Positions 13,601-26,289 of a stretch of DNA of 64,000 nucleotides are shown one piece after another. The position numbers and the translations under genes were made by a program. Every line of letters starts with the position of its first letter. Position 1 is the first letter of the stretch. Under the pieces are notes generated by a model. It was not told where the DNA came from, ran no database searches, and saw nothing but the letters and a program-made list of their open reading frames with translations. The stretch covers positions 990,920 to 1,054,919 of the forward strand of contig NW_008805076.1 of the NCBI RefSeq assembly GCF_000004825.1, read 5' to 3'. This DNA comes from Heterostelium album PN500 (taxonomy: Eukaryota; Evosea; Eumycetozoa; Acytosteliales; Acytosteliaceae).

Positions 13601-16600
13601 GAACAGCTCAGATATCAAATGAGGTCAGACAATGTCTTGATCAAAAGCTGAACCTCAATTATCACCTATACTGGAGCCAACGCAGTCTTTGTTGACAATC
13701 AACCAACTCAATTAAACGGAAATAGTGATGCAAGACGTTCCAATCCCCAAGCAAACACAAGAATATATGATTTGACTGAAACAACCAATATTGAATTTAG
13801 AACAATTGCTTTCACCAAAAAGTTCCAAACTGCTATGGGAGATACATCAAGATACAATATCATCATTGATCCAACACTCAGCACAGCATCTCAATATAGA
13901 TATCCATATATTTATTCACAAACTTCGAATATTCCAGATGATTTAGTATTGGTTTACTATCTATTGACTCAAAGATTAATGAGTGTTACTAGATACCCAA
14001 CGATTTCAGACAACAATGATCAATTGGGAAATGCTGTATTATTGGTTGCATCGAAATTCATTCATATGAGAATGATAACTCCAACCAACATTGCTACTCC
14101 TCCACTTCCAACACCAGATCTTTTAGGCATTACTTTTACAATTCCAATTAAATCCAAGAATACAATCAACACACTACCGTAAGTTAATGATGAATTTAAT
14201 TGAACTTTCAATTTAATCCAAATTCTAACCAAATCTTTTCAATTAGTGATGTAAATGATAATGAATTTACCAAAGTTACCTATTTGTTCTGGAAATTGAT
14301 GTCTCAAAGCACCAATCCTTTGACATATGCTCTACTTTTCTCAGATCTATCAACATTCCAACTTACATCAGCAGTCGATGTTTATGATAAGTTCAAAACT
14401 AGAATTGTTCCAGCAGATCCAGCAATTGAGAATTTATTCAGACCCGCTACCAACAATAATAACAATAATAATGGAGGATCTTCAAATTCACGTTCATTCA
14501 AACTTCAATCTCAAATCAAACATGCAAGTTCATCACTTTTAGTTTCACTTTTACAATCGAATCATTTCAAATCAAATGAAATATTTGAATTGGATACTCT
14601 TGAAACTGAACAATTGACAGAATCATTGGATATGTGGCTTGAAAACAGAATGATCTCGACACTCCTCGGATCATCACGTTCCAACGAAGTCAAATATCTC
14701 CAAGAAAGATTTAGATTCTTTTTGACAAATGAAATATGTCCACAATATTCACCAACCTCAATTACACATTATGAAATTTGCAGACCAATGTCGATTGTTG
14801 AATTCACCAACATTATCAAACACACACAATTATCTACAAAATCAATCAAATATTCTTTTGGCGAGCTCGAATATTATTATTCAGCATATCCATCAACTTT
14901 CCAATCGATCTTTTTGGATAAGACAACATTTGATGGTATTTTAATTGCCACAATCAATTCGAAACTATGTGATTTCAAACTTGTCAAACAAACAGAACTC
15001 AGCAATATTGAATCAATCGATATCTGTAGAATTCCAATAATCAACAACATCATACCAACATCGAATAGTATTATTACGATCAGTGGAACTCATTTCGATT
15101 CATCCACCCAAGTTACAATTTCCAATGGATATCGATGCATTTCAAAACAACTTCTCAACAGTACAAACATGCTTTGTGAATTACCAAAACTAAACGATAT
15201 CAATAATATTATTAAACTTGATAATTCAATCAATGATCATTCATTCTATGTCACCAACAAATGTCCAATCATCAATGAAGTTGATGTAGGAACAACAAAC
15301 AAACTTCTTTCAGTATCAGGTGGTGATATCGTTGAAATTAAAGGAATGTTCTTTGGTTCATCATTCTCTGATATTCAAGCATTTATTGGTCACCAAGAGT
15401 GTTTCATCATTAAAATTCAAGAGTCTTCAATCACCTGTATAACACCTTCATACACTGGTCAGAATATCCCGATTGGAATTCAACTTAGAAATTGTCCATT
15501 TGTTCAATCAATCGATAATAATCAAAGAGTATCATATGAATCACCAGTTATCCTCTCGGTTATTCCAAGCGACCCATTGTTAACATTCCCAGGAGATTCT
15601 ATCTTGATCAATGGAAAATCATTTGGAACAATTGAAAACACCAAACTATTCATCTTTGACAAAGAATATCCATTTGAATTATTCAGTTCCGAAACATTAA
15701 GAATCACTATTCCAGATGATATGTTGATTCCAACAAAACAAATTCCATTAAAAGTTAAAGTTGGAAATTCGATTGCCACCTCATCATTCAGTTTATCAAG
15801 AGGTTACTTCATCCCAACAACATCACCGATGATTGTTCCAACGAAAGGATGGTATGTAATTTTTGATGGTGATTCATTTGGAATATCATCGAGTGAACTT
15901 GACAATATCAAATTGAGTAATGGTGTCAAGCTTATTGGATGTCACCGTTATCAATTCTTTATTGAATGTTTGGTTCCACCTGGAATTGGTGCAGATTATT
16001 CAGTTAGTGCAACAATTAACTCAATCAATATTGTTTCACCATTGAAATATATTTCCTATGAAGTACCAACCATTGGAAACTATGTAAACTCTGGAAATAC
16101 ATTTACAATCTTTGGTAAAAACTTTGTTCCAAAAGGAGTTGCACCAGCAACATCCAATATCTACTTTAGTAATAATCAAATTGATTGGAAGCCATGTTTA
16201 AGTCCAGTTTTTAGCGATGAAAGTACAATCAATTGCAATGAAATGCCTGCACTTAGTACCAACCAAATTTATGCTTATGTTGACATTGGAAATCAAAAAT
16301 CAAACACAATTATGGCAAAAGTTACGTTTGTACATGGTTATGTTTATTTGGACAAGAATTTTAATAATGTTAGAGATTCTAGTGAACAAGTATTCACAAA
16401 CTGCAAAGTTACCTTGTCTGTTAACTCTGTTGCCAAATATGTTGCATCTTGTGATTCCAATGGATACTATTCATTTGCATCACTTGATGCACCTGCAACT
16501 TATGAAATTACATCAACTATCAACAGTCCAACCAAATATTTCGTTGTGGTTTCTTCACATTTCTTTGATATTCTCAAAGATCAAATCATCCAAAGAGATA

Positions 16601-19501
16601 TTAGTGTTATTGAAGACACAGGATACAATTGTTTCGCAACATTAACAACTTTTCAATCTTCAACAATGGTATTACCATATGGTGAGTATGACCTTTTATC
16701 ATATGAAATGTGTCAATCACCACCCAGTACTTGTAAATTCCAGGTTTCCTCAATTGTAACTATTTAATTCAACAAAATTTTATTAAATTTGAAAACACTA
16801 ATTTATTTTTTCTATAAAGACTACCAATGGTAATGATTGTGCAGCTACTCTCACTGGAACCAAACTATCTATCTCATATTGTAAGTAATAACATGTCCAT
16901 TTAGGATATTGATAGAATTATACTAACCAAAAATTATTTAATAGCATCTATTGTCTCATTGAATCTAAAATTAGATTACTTGGTCCCACCAAATTATACT
17001 ACTACTGTGTACCCTGATTCATTAGCTTTTGCAGAGATTAAATTTACCTACCTTCAAAAGGATTACTTATTCAAACAATACAATAGGAATGGTCAAATTT
17101 TATTTAAATTACCAGTTGGAATCACTGGTGTCGTCAATATCCAAACTCAGAATCAAAATACATGGCCAATCATCAACAATTTTGAAGTTCTATCACCAAC
17201 AACAAAGACTCTCCCAATGTACTCTGGAATATTCCCAACAGTTAACTTTTATGAAAAACCAAACAAATTGGGTTCATCACTCACATTACCTGTGGGATAT
17301 TACACTCAGGGAGATCTCACTCATATTGGATGGTCCAAAATTGTTCAATCATTGGTTGTCCCAGAGAAATGTGTTCTCAATACCAATCTTATTTTTAATC
17401 CAGGATATTCCTCTGTGAATATACAACTTACTAAATTTGATCTTTCTTATCAAAGTAAATACCGATAAATCAAAAATCCCAAAAATATTTTATATTCTAA
17501 TAATCTTTATATTTATAAACAGCAATGTTTGATAGAATTAGTTTTGCAGGTGGATACCATAATATTCTTAATCAATATCCAAATCCCTCACTTATTAAAT
17601 ACTACATCGGAAGTAAGTAATCGACATATATTAATTATCTTTAAATCGATTTACTAATATTCAATTTACAAATAGGTGAAAATTTGAAATGTACTCAAAC
17701 CCAATGTTACTTCAAATCTGATATTGGTACCAAAACACTTACCATCAAGTACAACGATGCTCAAATATCAAAAACATATTCCATTCAATACACATCACCA
17801 TATGGCGATGAAGGACAATATCCAACCCTCGATTCACAGTCTGCAACTAAAAATGTTTTGAAATTGAATGAAAATCTCCAAATTCAATCTGGATCATCTA
17901 TTACCTCACAAATATCATTGACTTCAAGTGGTTTGACAATTTCATCGATGGGAACCACTCTTTTCTCTGTGTCATCATCTCTTTACCTTTCAAGCAGTTG
18001 CAATGGAGAGGACCGACTTTTCATTCAACCCGATGGTAATCTCTGCATTAACAATGTTATCTCTGATAAATCATGTCCCAGATGGTGTCTCTCTAGTCAC
18101 CACTCTAGAGCTAGATACCTCAAATTAATTCCATATGGTGTTGTTCTCCAAAATGCCAATGGACAAATTGTTTGGTTCAAATATCATTCTTCTTATATCA
18201 ACAATCTTGCAGGTACCGAGTTTAAGAAAAACTTTGTCAATCCATTGGTTTATGCACCAAACTTCCTTGACAATACAGGATCAAATAATGTACTCTATTC
18301 TTGGCAGTCGGAGTACCTTCCAAGTGTTCTCACCAATGGTGTCCACTATTTGATAATGGACAAAAACCAATGTCAACTCAAGATATATGACAACGTCCAG
18401 ATAAGTGGTAATCCAATATACACATCAGATTATACCAACATATTATTACCTAATGTTCCAACAACAAATTGCAAGTTGGTTTTTGGTACTGATGGAAATC
18501 TTTGTGCACAAATACCTAGTGGACAAGTTTCATGGTGTACATATTCGCATAAGCTTGATGGAAGATACTTTGGATTGGCACCTGCCTTTACAACAACTCA
18601 AATTGGTTTCTATGTCCTCAATTCCAAAGGTAGAATGGTGTACGGTAGATTCACATCACTACAAGAAAGATCAAACCTGAAGATGATCCCAGGAAGTTTC
18701 ATTGTTGCAAACAATCAAGAGTATTATCCAGAGACTGAAGATAGAATTATCAATGAAGGAGGTGTTTTGACAAATGGAAAATCATATATCAGATTGGAGA
18801 GTAACGGTCAACTTGCTGTATATGACTCGAATCCATATAATGCAGTTACACAACCAATAGTACTCTGGAGATCAGATTTACCAGCTGTTGCACCGACAAG
18901 ACCATTCTATGCTCAACTTGAATCCACTGGTATTGTTGTGGTTGGTGCCAACGTTCGTTACTTAGCAGGCAAACTAAATGTTGCAAGTGCAACCGCATTC
19001 CAAATGAATTGGATGGGTTCCACTCGTTCTGATGATTGGGGATTCTCTTTCATCAAGGATACAAAGATTATTGATGGATACTTGTCAAAACCTGGAGTAT
19101 GGTCAAACTACCAACAAATCGAAAATAATCCTCTAAAGAATTTTACAAATGCATACTTCGGTTTCAATTGGAATGACCAAACTGGAATTATTGCAGCAAA
19201 AGACTTTAAAACAGGTGAAGTTCTATGGACAAGTCCAACCACCAACATACCACCAAAACTATGTGGAAGATATTATGCTGATTTTGGTATTTACTTTACT
19301 CCAGCTATGCCTAGTCTTTGTGTGTATTCTTCTACTGTAGCTAGTTCGTGTACATTTCTATCGTATTGGTGTCAAAAGTTCCCACTTACAACCTACTACA
19401 TTCAAGCACCATCTGGTGTTCCTGAATTCATTGCTACCAACATCGATGGAAGAATCACTTGGACTGCAAACTCTATAAAATATTTACAACTCACTAAATA
19501 A
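7691..19501 (+). CDS. Giant IPT/TIG - DNase II-like - IPT - SdrD-like - lectin-like secreted protein (two frame breaks)
   Basis: About 3,550 codons. Predicted exons: 7691-8150, 8226-8510, 8584-8877, 8970-9263, 9331-9630, 9693-10025, 10087-11224, 11292-11589, 11669-12110, 12176-12620, 12688-12747, 12807-12994, 13060-14178, 14247-16743, 16820-16880, 16945-17454, 17523-17612 and 17676-19501. A signal peptide is followed by about six IPT-like modules, each ending at a phase-1 intron, and a Gly-Ser-Asp run near 7970. A DNase II domain lies at 11.3-13.1 kb: WWFTYKL, YLYTDES, AHSKGFV, HVTHTNPLFP, DHSKFMID (HSK at 12908-12916), ICFGESNRH, RGGGC. Both HxK motifs are present, so nuclease activity is plausible. 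Then come a helical linker, more IPT repeats, an SdrD/Cna-B-like module (GYVYLDKNFNNVRD, about 16.3 kb) and three B-lectin-like repeats (QPDGNLC, GTDGNLC, ESNGQLAVYD). The frame shifts by one base between 11167 and 11216 and again between 13652 and 13692. It is therefore either a recent pseudogene or affected by sequence errors. Confidence 0.8.
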
Positions 19502-21087
19502 TAATAATATTTTATTATTATTAACAAAACATTTAAAAATAAATTAATAAAAATCAAAAATTATCAAATCGTCTTGAGTTTGTTATCTATTCCACAAAGA
19601 TTCTAAAAAGTTTAAATTGTTCTCAATAATTCCAGTTTGGTCATTCCAATTGAAACCGTATTGAGAAGTATTAGGATAGAATAATTCTGAGATTAGATAA
19701 ATTTTTTTAAACTCGAATGCTATTCGTATTTTCTGGCGATTTTCTAAAACAGGGTTTTACATCAATATAGATGTAAAACCAATAAACCCCCACACCTGAC
19801 TAGACATAGCGAAACAGGACGGCTGAGGTTTTAATATAAAAAAAGCAAAAAAAAATGAAAAATCGAATTAAATTTTATTTATTTCGATTTTTCATTGGTA
19901 AAACTCAACGACTATTCAAAAAACGAACGATCAACTTTACTATTCAAGTTCTTACACTAACTTTGAATAGGTATGATCAATTTATATTTAATAAACGTAA
20001 AACAAGTTCTTACACTAACTTTGAATAGACTTTGAATTATTTGAGTTGATAATTAATAAATAAATAGACTGATCATCTACCTATTTATTAAATGAACCTT
20101 CTTTTTTTTTTTTATATAACTAATGTGGTATACATGTTTTATTTAAAGTGATTGAAAGAGGTATTTAAAATTGGAGAAGGAGGGTTGTACCGCTCAATTG
20201 AACGCTGTAATTTTGATTAATATTCCACCGGTTTACTTTCATGCTTGATTTATCCTTAAAAAGATGTATTTGATCCACGTCATACGATTCTCCCATTACC
20301 CTAAAAGAATTGTTGTATGAACTTTACCATTTCTAGATTCTATATCTAGTCATTCTAACTATTAAATTTCCATCGCCACATTCCACGATTTGATGGCTTC
20401 TATCTACGTTGACAAGGCGTATGATTAGCTGTTAAATCATTAAGGAGTGTGTCTATTCTCGATTGTTGATCGCTGCTATATCCATTAAGTACTGGTATCT
20501 GTTCACTCTCACCCGAAACTAAGAGCGAATACCAATGTGAATAGTATGACATACTGATGGATACCATATCCTCTATCCCGTCTGAGGTGTAAATGATTGA
20601 TTGTTATCATTTGCCAGCGAAGGTTCGAAAGATATCTCAGACCATAATATCGATCTCGCCAGAAGCATCAAACAATTTTACACCAATCTACATGATTCCC
20701 AGCACACTATAAGAAACACTTTTTTGTGTAGCGCAGTCACAAGAGGGCGAAGTCATCCCAACGGACTAGAATAGCAGAATGTAAGATGACAGTGACGTTC
20801 TAAGATTTCTAAAAAATGAAAAAAAAAGTGAAAAATTTATGAATAAAAACGAGTGATGATTGCAAAAAAAGGCTTTATGTTAAAAAAGTAAAAATCAACT
20901 TAACAATGCTGTGATTGAACAAATATAAGTTAATTTTTACCATACAAACGTGACTAATGTTTTTATATACAGATAAATAAATAAATATATACACAACTAA
21001 TTGAGAGAAAAAACAAAAGCTTAAATGAACCTTCTTACAAAAAAGAAATTTTTTACGCATGCGGTAATGTGAATATTAAATTGATGT
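19502..21087. other. Intergenic region with a hairpin and a decayed coding relic
   Basis: Mostly AT-rich. An 11-bp perfect inverted repeat (GGTTTTACATC / GATGTAAAACC, arms 19753-19763 and 19770-19780) lies just before a GC-richer segment to about 19830. Bases 20165-20800 are clearly less AT-rich than the surroundings and hold coding-like fragments on the minus strand. No intact gene was seen. Confidence 0.5.
20165..20600 (-). pseudogene. Degenerate coding relic
   Basis: On the minus strand the last open stretch starts near 20300 (MGESYDVDQIHLF...) and ends in SGTTLLLQF before a stop near 20166. Upstream, other frames give protein-like runs (VNVDRSHQIVECGDGNLIVR) separated by stops and frame changes. 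The higher GC and mixed polar/hydrophobic composition suggest a dead gene or element fragment. The family is not recognised. Confidence 0.35.
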
Positions 21088-21167
21088 GCAAGCTGGGAGA
21101 TTCGAACTCCCGAACCTTGCGGACTAGAACTTGAGTCTAGCGGATTTAACCACTTTCCTAAGCTTGC
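21088..21167 (-). tRNA. tRNA-Leu (anticodon CAA)
   Basis: 80 nt on the minus strand. The 7-bp acceptor stem GCAAGCT/AGCTTGC, anticodon stem CTAGA/TCTAG with loop CTCAAGT (anticodon CAA), long variable arm and T-arm GAGTTCGAATCTC make a class II leucine tRNA. No intron is seen. It is identical to the copy at 54406-54485. Both copies share TTACCGCATGCGTA just downstream. Confidence 0.93.
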
Positions 21168-21795
21168 TTTAATGTTTCATTTAAATTCTAATTAATTTTT
21201 TATTTTTAAAAAAATGTCTCTATTTGTTAACATGTTAATTTGGTAACTCATCATTTGGAAGATGGGTTTTAGAACTACCAGTAATTTAAAAATAAATAAC
21301 TTGGTAAAAAGTTTCTTATTTAAAATACCTACTATAATTCTTATTCTTTTCCACACTCTCATTTGATATTAAAAATAATTATGCACCTAATCCCTTGATC
21401 CAGACAATAATATCTTTAAAAACCAAATAAACTTTTTTTTTTCTATCTTATCTATTTTTATGACTTACCAAAGAATTCAGGAAAAGGCTACAAATATAGA
21501 ACTTTGTGCAGATATATTCATAAATATATTTTAATAATAGGCTATTAATATTAAGTTATTTATTTGATCAATTTATGAATATTAAATAACTTTCCGTTAT
21601 CCTTTACAAAAAAAACAAAATAAATAATACTGGGAATTTATCACCCTGTTTTGCAAGTCAGTTTGAAATTTTTATTTTTTTTGATTTATTTTTTTTTTGA
21701 GAAAAAAAACACCCCTCATGTGATTATTATTCTTTAAAAATATCAATTGTGTTTATTAAGTTTAATTTATCTTTGTAATAACAATAAACCAAACT
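21168..21795. other. AT-rich spacer
   Basis: Only AT-rich sequence with poly-A and poly-T runs. It presumably holds the promoter of the TM2 gene next to it. No ORF or RNA signature was seen. Confidence 0.5.
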
Positions 21796-22598
21796 ATGAA
21801 ATCAATTGGTGTAGCTTATATTCTCTGGTTCTTCTTAGGTTTCCTAGGAGTCCACAGATTCTATTTAAGTATGTCTAAAATAGCAAATTCATTGCAATTA
21901 CCGAAACTAACCTTCTCTATTCTATGTTTTACAGATAGAACATGCTCTGGTATTATTTATCTCTTTACCTTTGGTATCTTTGGTATCGGATGGTTAATTG
22001 ACATCTGTTTGATTCCAGGTATGTTTAAATCACTTTATTTTCGTTTGTAAAAAGTCATCTTGGATACTGTCGCCACGATATTTTGTTTTTTTGTCAAAAA
22101 TTTTGATGGTTTTCCGATTTGTTTGGTGTAACCTTTCAAACACCAACCTTATACGACCTCATACATACACAATCAACTAGTTGATTAATCATCTCCCTAT
22201 GTTGTTGATGTTGATGATGATCACATTAAGATAATGATGACATTGATCCCATATATATATATATATATATAATGTGATGTAAAACAATGTACTAACTAAT
22301 TTTGATTTTTCAATTCTTATAACCTTATTTAGGTATGGTCGAACATGAGAACACCAAACACTGTCACGAGACCACCACAAGTGTAGTTGTTGTTCAACAA
22401 CCAGCTCAACCAGTCATGTATCAACAACCACCACCAGGTGCCCCATACCAACAACCATATGGTCAACCATATCCAGGACAACCATACCCAGGTCAACCAT
22501 ATCCAGGTCAACCATACGCACCACAACAAGCATATCCAGGTCAAGATCCAAATCAACCACCAATGATGTACCCACCAACTGCTCCACCACCCCAATAA
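21796..22598 (+). CDS. TM2-domain membrane protein with a Pro/Gln/Tyr-rich tail
   Basis: Predicted exons 21796-21868, 21935-22018 and 22333-22598 give about 140 residues. Residues 1-53 form a TM2 domain: two transmembrane helices (VAYILWFFLGFLGVHRFYL, then IIYLFTFGIFGIGWLIDICLIPGM) joined by a short turn, with the family's G-x-HRFYL motif and the Asp in the second helix. The tail, from about residue 55, is rich in Pro, Gln and Tyr, with tandem YPGQP units (about 22465-22515). Such tails occur on many dictyostelid TM2 and annexin-like proteins. Probably a small endomembrane or plasma-membrane protein of unknown role. The second intron contains a TA dinucleotide run (about 22254-22271). Confidence 0.85.
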
Positions 22599-22825
22599 AC
22601 CAACATCTAAATATTACTTGACACTATGTTTTTAATTTATATATTTATTATCTATACAACTTAAGTGTTATAAATAAAGCATTAAAAGAAAAAAAAATAG
22701 AAAAAACCTTTAATTAATTAATTATATAAAATAACATAAAGTTTAATAATTCTATTGATTTGATTGATTTAATAAATCAAAATGATTATTATGTTTTTTT
22801 TTTTTTGTTAATCCTTTAATCGGTT

Positions 22826-24536
22826 TTAAACAATTTCATAGATATATTTTACAATTTCTCTTATTCCTTCGATGAAACTCTTCCAATTCTGAACGACACG
22901 ATCCTTGTGACTGAGAGACAATAGGATGAGTGCTTCTGGTGAGAATACCTCAACCATGAACATAAAGAATGTATCTGTTTCGTCACGTGTCAGATCCATA
23001 CGTTTCAGTGGATCGATGATCTTCTCGATGATGTCTTCAAATAGGTTTCTAAACTCTTTGCTGTCAGATAAATTCGATCCAATAGCAAGAATACCTTTCA
23101 ACAATGATTTGAATTTAGAATCCATCGCCTTTAGTTTCTCGTTATTGAGTAGTGCGATGATCTGTGCAAAGTTGTTGATACTGATGTTTGCTGGTGTCGA
23201 AGAAGAAGCCGTTGTCATTGTGATCTGCTGTTGACTACTAAATATCGGCGGCAAATTAGGTGCAATTGAATTCATTATATTATTGGCAGAGGTCGACGTC
23301 GATGTGGCGATGGGTGTTGCGCTGTTGGTCGTCGACACCGAGGTGAGTGGTGGCGTTGGCACTGTATTCGACGATTGATTCATCATTAGCTGTTGACTGC
23401 TATTGCCTGTCAGAACTCTAGGTGATTGATTGACATTCAGATTACCAGTGCTTGTATTGGTAGTTAGTGGTGGCACGACAGTTGTCGCCGTAGAGGACGA
23501 CGATGAACTTGTGCTTTGATACCGACTCTTTATCAGTCGCCAATAGCGGTCTGTCTCCTTTGATAGATATACCTTGAGATCTCTGACGTCTTCCTTCAAC
23601 TTGATATCGAGATCCATGCAGTACAACTTCATAGGATCACCCCAATACGACATGACCTGCTCGGCAGCACGCATCAACTCTTGTGTATTCAAAACATTGA
23701 CTCGTTTGTGCGACAGATCGAACCTATGAAAACACAGAAACAATACACGAGCATACTTCTTTGCCAAGTCTCTACTCAGTGAGAATTCATTCGTAATCAA
23801 ATCTATCGAATTTGACTTTACATCTGTAAAAACAACTCTACTTATTCTTTTTAAATTATCAAACTATATTATTTGTAAAAACAAGTTTAGTAAGAAGTTG
23901 GTTGATTGATTGATAAATGGTTGTTATCAATATATTGATAAAAAAAAAAACCGAATAACTTACTTGTCTTTCACATGTAGATAATCTAATTTTTAATTTC
24001 TCTGAAGTATCATCTAGATCTCTACGTTGTCCACTCGTCAGTTTTCTACCTATGAGTTCACGCATGAGGTAATCATCGAATTCGTAGTAACCCTCGATGA
24101 GTAATCGTCTAGAGATAAGATCCATTTGGAACATTGAGTGATTAGCTAATGTCTTTGGATGTTCCAATGCCGTCTGAAGTAAAGAGAAGTTCCTATATTG
24201 ATCCTCTGTCTCTTCTAATAACAACTGCCATGATCCAGTAGTTGAATTCGATGACATCTTATCGATAGCATCTCTTCTAGATGCACATTCTCTCTCTATA
24301 TATATATAAATTATCATCATTAACACCGATCATATAAAAATATTAATAATAGTTACATCTATAGTTTAGTTTAACTAAAGTAATGATAACATACCTGTGA
24401 GACCATCTAACCATGATTTATAGATAAAAGTATTTACAGGTATTGGATCAGATACGAATACATCGAACAGAATCTTTGACTTTCCATAGAATTGATTATA
24501 ATTTGCTAATAGATTACGATATGAATCCTCATTCAT
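22826..24536 (-). CDS. Conserved-looking helical protein, family not recognised
   Basis: Predicted exons 24536-24395, 24295-23964 and 23863-22826 give 503 residues; every junction keeps frame. The start MNEDSYRNLL follows an A-rich leader typical of dictyostelids. Residues 1-270 and 400-503 look folded and helical (for example SYWGDPMKLYCMDLDIKLKEDVRDLK and VEVFSPEALILLSLSHKD). They are separated by a Ser/Thr/Asn-rich linker of about 110 residues. There is no signal peptide or transmembrane segment, so it is probably cytosolic. I do not recognise a catalytic motif and assign no function. Confidence 0.75.
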
Positions 24537-24802
24537 CTCAAAATATATAAATAATATAAAATAAATAAAATCTAATATTTGTTTTTTAATTTTTAAATAT
24601 GAAAAAAAAAACAAAAAAAAAAAGAATCTTAATTTAAAAACTTCATTGACACTTATAATTCCTTGGTGAGAACAAATAAAAAACAAAATCAAATGAAATT
24701 TCAAGATGATGTTTAATACATTTATGAATATTCAAAAAAGAAAGAGACTGAATTAATTTTATGACAATAGAAAACTTTAGTTAACTTTAATTAAATATAA
24801 TT

Positions 24803-26289
24803 ATGGATTCTATTGAAGATGATGATGATTTTCATTATCCTTTTAAAACGACGACGACAACAACAACGTCCACAACTACTACATCAACAACTACAACCAA
24901 TCAATTAGGTAACGATATAGATATGATACCTATAAATAACAATATTGAAAATAATGATATCAACGGTAGTAGTAGTAGTAGTAAGAAATTAATAAATGAA
25001 GAACATTGTCCTATTTGTTTATCTGAAATAGAAGATATTACATTTCTTGATATATGTTTTCGTATGTATATTATTTTATTAAACTATCATTTAACTTTTT
25101 ATAATTCTTTAATACTAACTCTTTTTCTCTTTATTAATTAATAGATCATTTTTGTTATATTTGTATATTACAGTGGTCAGAGATATCTGGTAACTGTCCA
25201 CTTTGTAAATCTAATTTCCAGTCATTAATTCACGATGTAAAATCAAACAAAGAATATAAAAGACATTTAATAAATAATAAAAATAGTAATAACAATGCTA
25301 ATAATAGTAATAATAGAAGATTAAATCATCAACAACAACAACAACAACAGCAGCAAAGAATTTTCATACCAAATAACAATTCAAATACAAGCTCACATGA
25401 ATTTAGAAGAAGTGTATATGCGAGACAGATTAAAGCAATACCGATGGTACCTCCTTTCAAGTTGTATCTAAGTCCACAAATGATCAGTGCAAACTATAGC
25501 AGGTGGAAAAGCAGGTTATCACCTTGGATCAAAAGAGAGTTACAGGCAATACTACAAACGGAACAAGTAGATATCCTTGAAGAGATGATACTCTCACTTC
25601 TCAAGAAACATACCATCGACAGTGCCATCATCATCGATACTCTCAAGCGATTTCTATTCGATAAAACAGATCTATTCTTACATGAACTACTATGTTTTGC
25701 ATGTAGTCACTATAATATACAAGCATACGATCAAAATGTAACATATCATAGACTTAATAATAATAATAATAACAATAATAATAGTGAAACACAAAAGAGG
25801 AAAAGAGATATTGAAGATAATAATAATAATGTTGATGATATTATTGATGTTGATGCTAAACCGCTGACAGATTACATGAAGAATTCGAAATCTATATTCT
25901 CTGGTCATATACCACCAATTCTTAATCAAATCATTTTGGAGAAGGAAAGAGAGGAAGACGAGACCATCAGGAATCAGAGATTAAAGCGATTACTCCGATC
26001 TGGTGTATCTAAGGAACCGAATTGGTGTGAACTCTCCAAGGATAACCAACTGCTGACTGCAACCATCAGCACTCTCAATAGCAATATCCAAGATTTCGAA
26101 AGTTTGTTAAATCCAACCACCAACACTCTACAGTCATCAACATTGTCAACATCAACATCAACAGCAGCAACATCAGTAGCATCTACAACAACATCATTTC
26201 CTACCAGTAGTACCGAAAGCAGATCTTTTTTCCACACATTTGAAAATCAAAAATATCACAAAAACAACAACAATAACGACAAACTGTAG
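24803..26289 (+). CDS. Topors-like RING-finger E3 ligase
   Basis: Predicted exons 24803-25061 and 25145-26289 give 467 residues. After a Thr-rich N-terminus, a C3HC4 RING finger spans the intron: CPICLSEI, then HHFCYICI and CPLCK. It is followed by an arginine-rich segment (EFRRSVYARQIKAIP) and a conserved helical block (SRWKSRLSPWIKRELQAIL ... LFLHELLCFACSHYNIQAYD) that matches the region after the RING in Topors-family ubiquitin/SUMO ligases. The C-terminus is low-complexity (poly-N, Ser/Thr). Likely a nuclear ubiquitin or SUMO ligase. It is convergent with nothing nearby; a 4-kb gene-poor region follows. Confidence 0.82.

Noticed and set aside
22329-22595. Trp-rich 88-codon ORF on the minus strand
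   Set aside because: It is the antisense of the repetitive Pro/Gln/Tyr-rich tail of the TM2 gene; the repeat keeps the opposite strand open.
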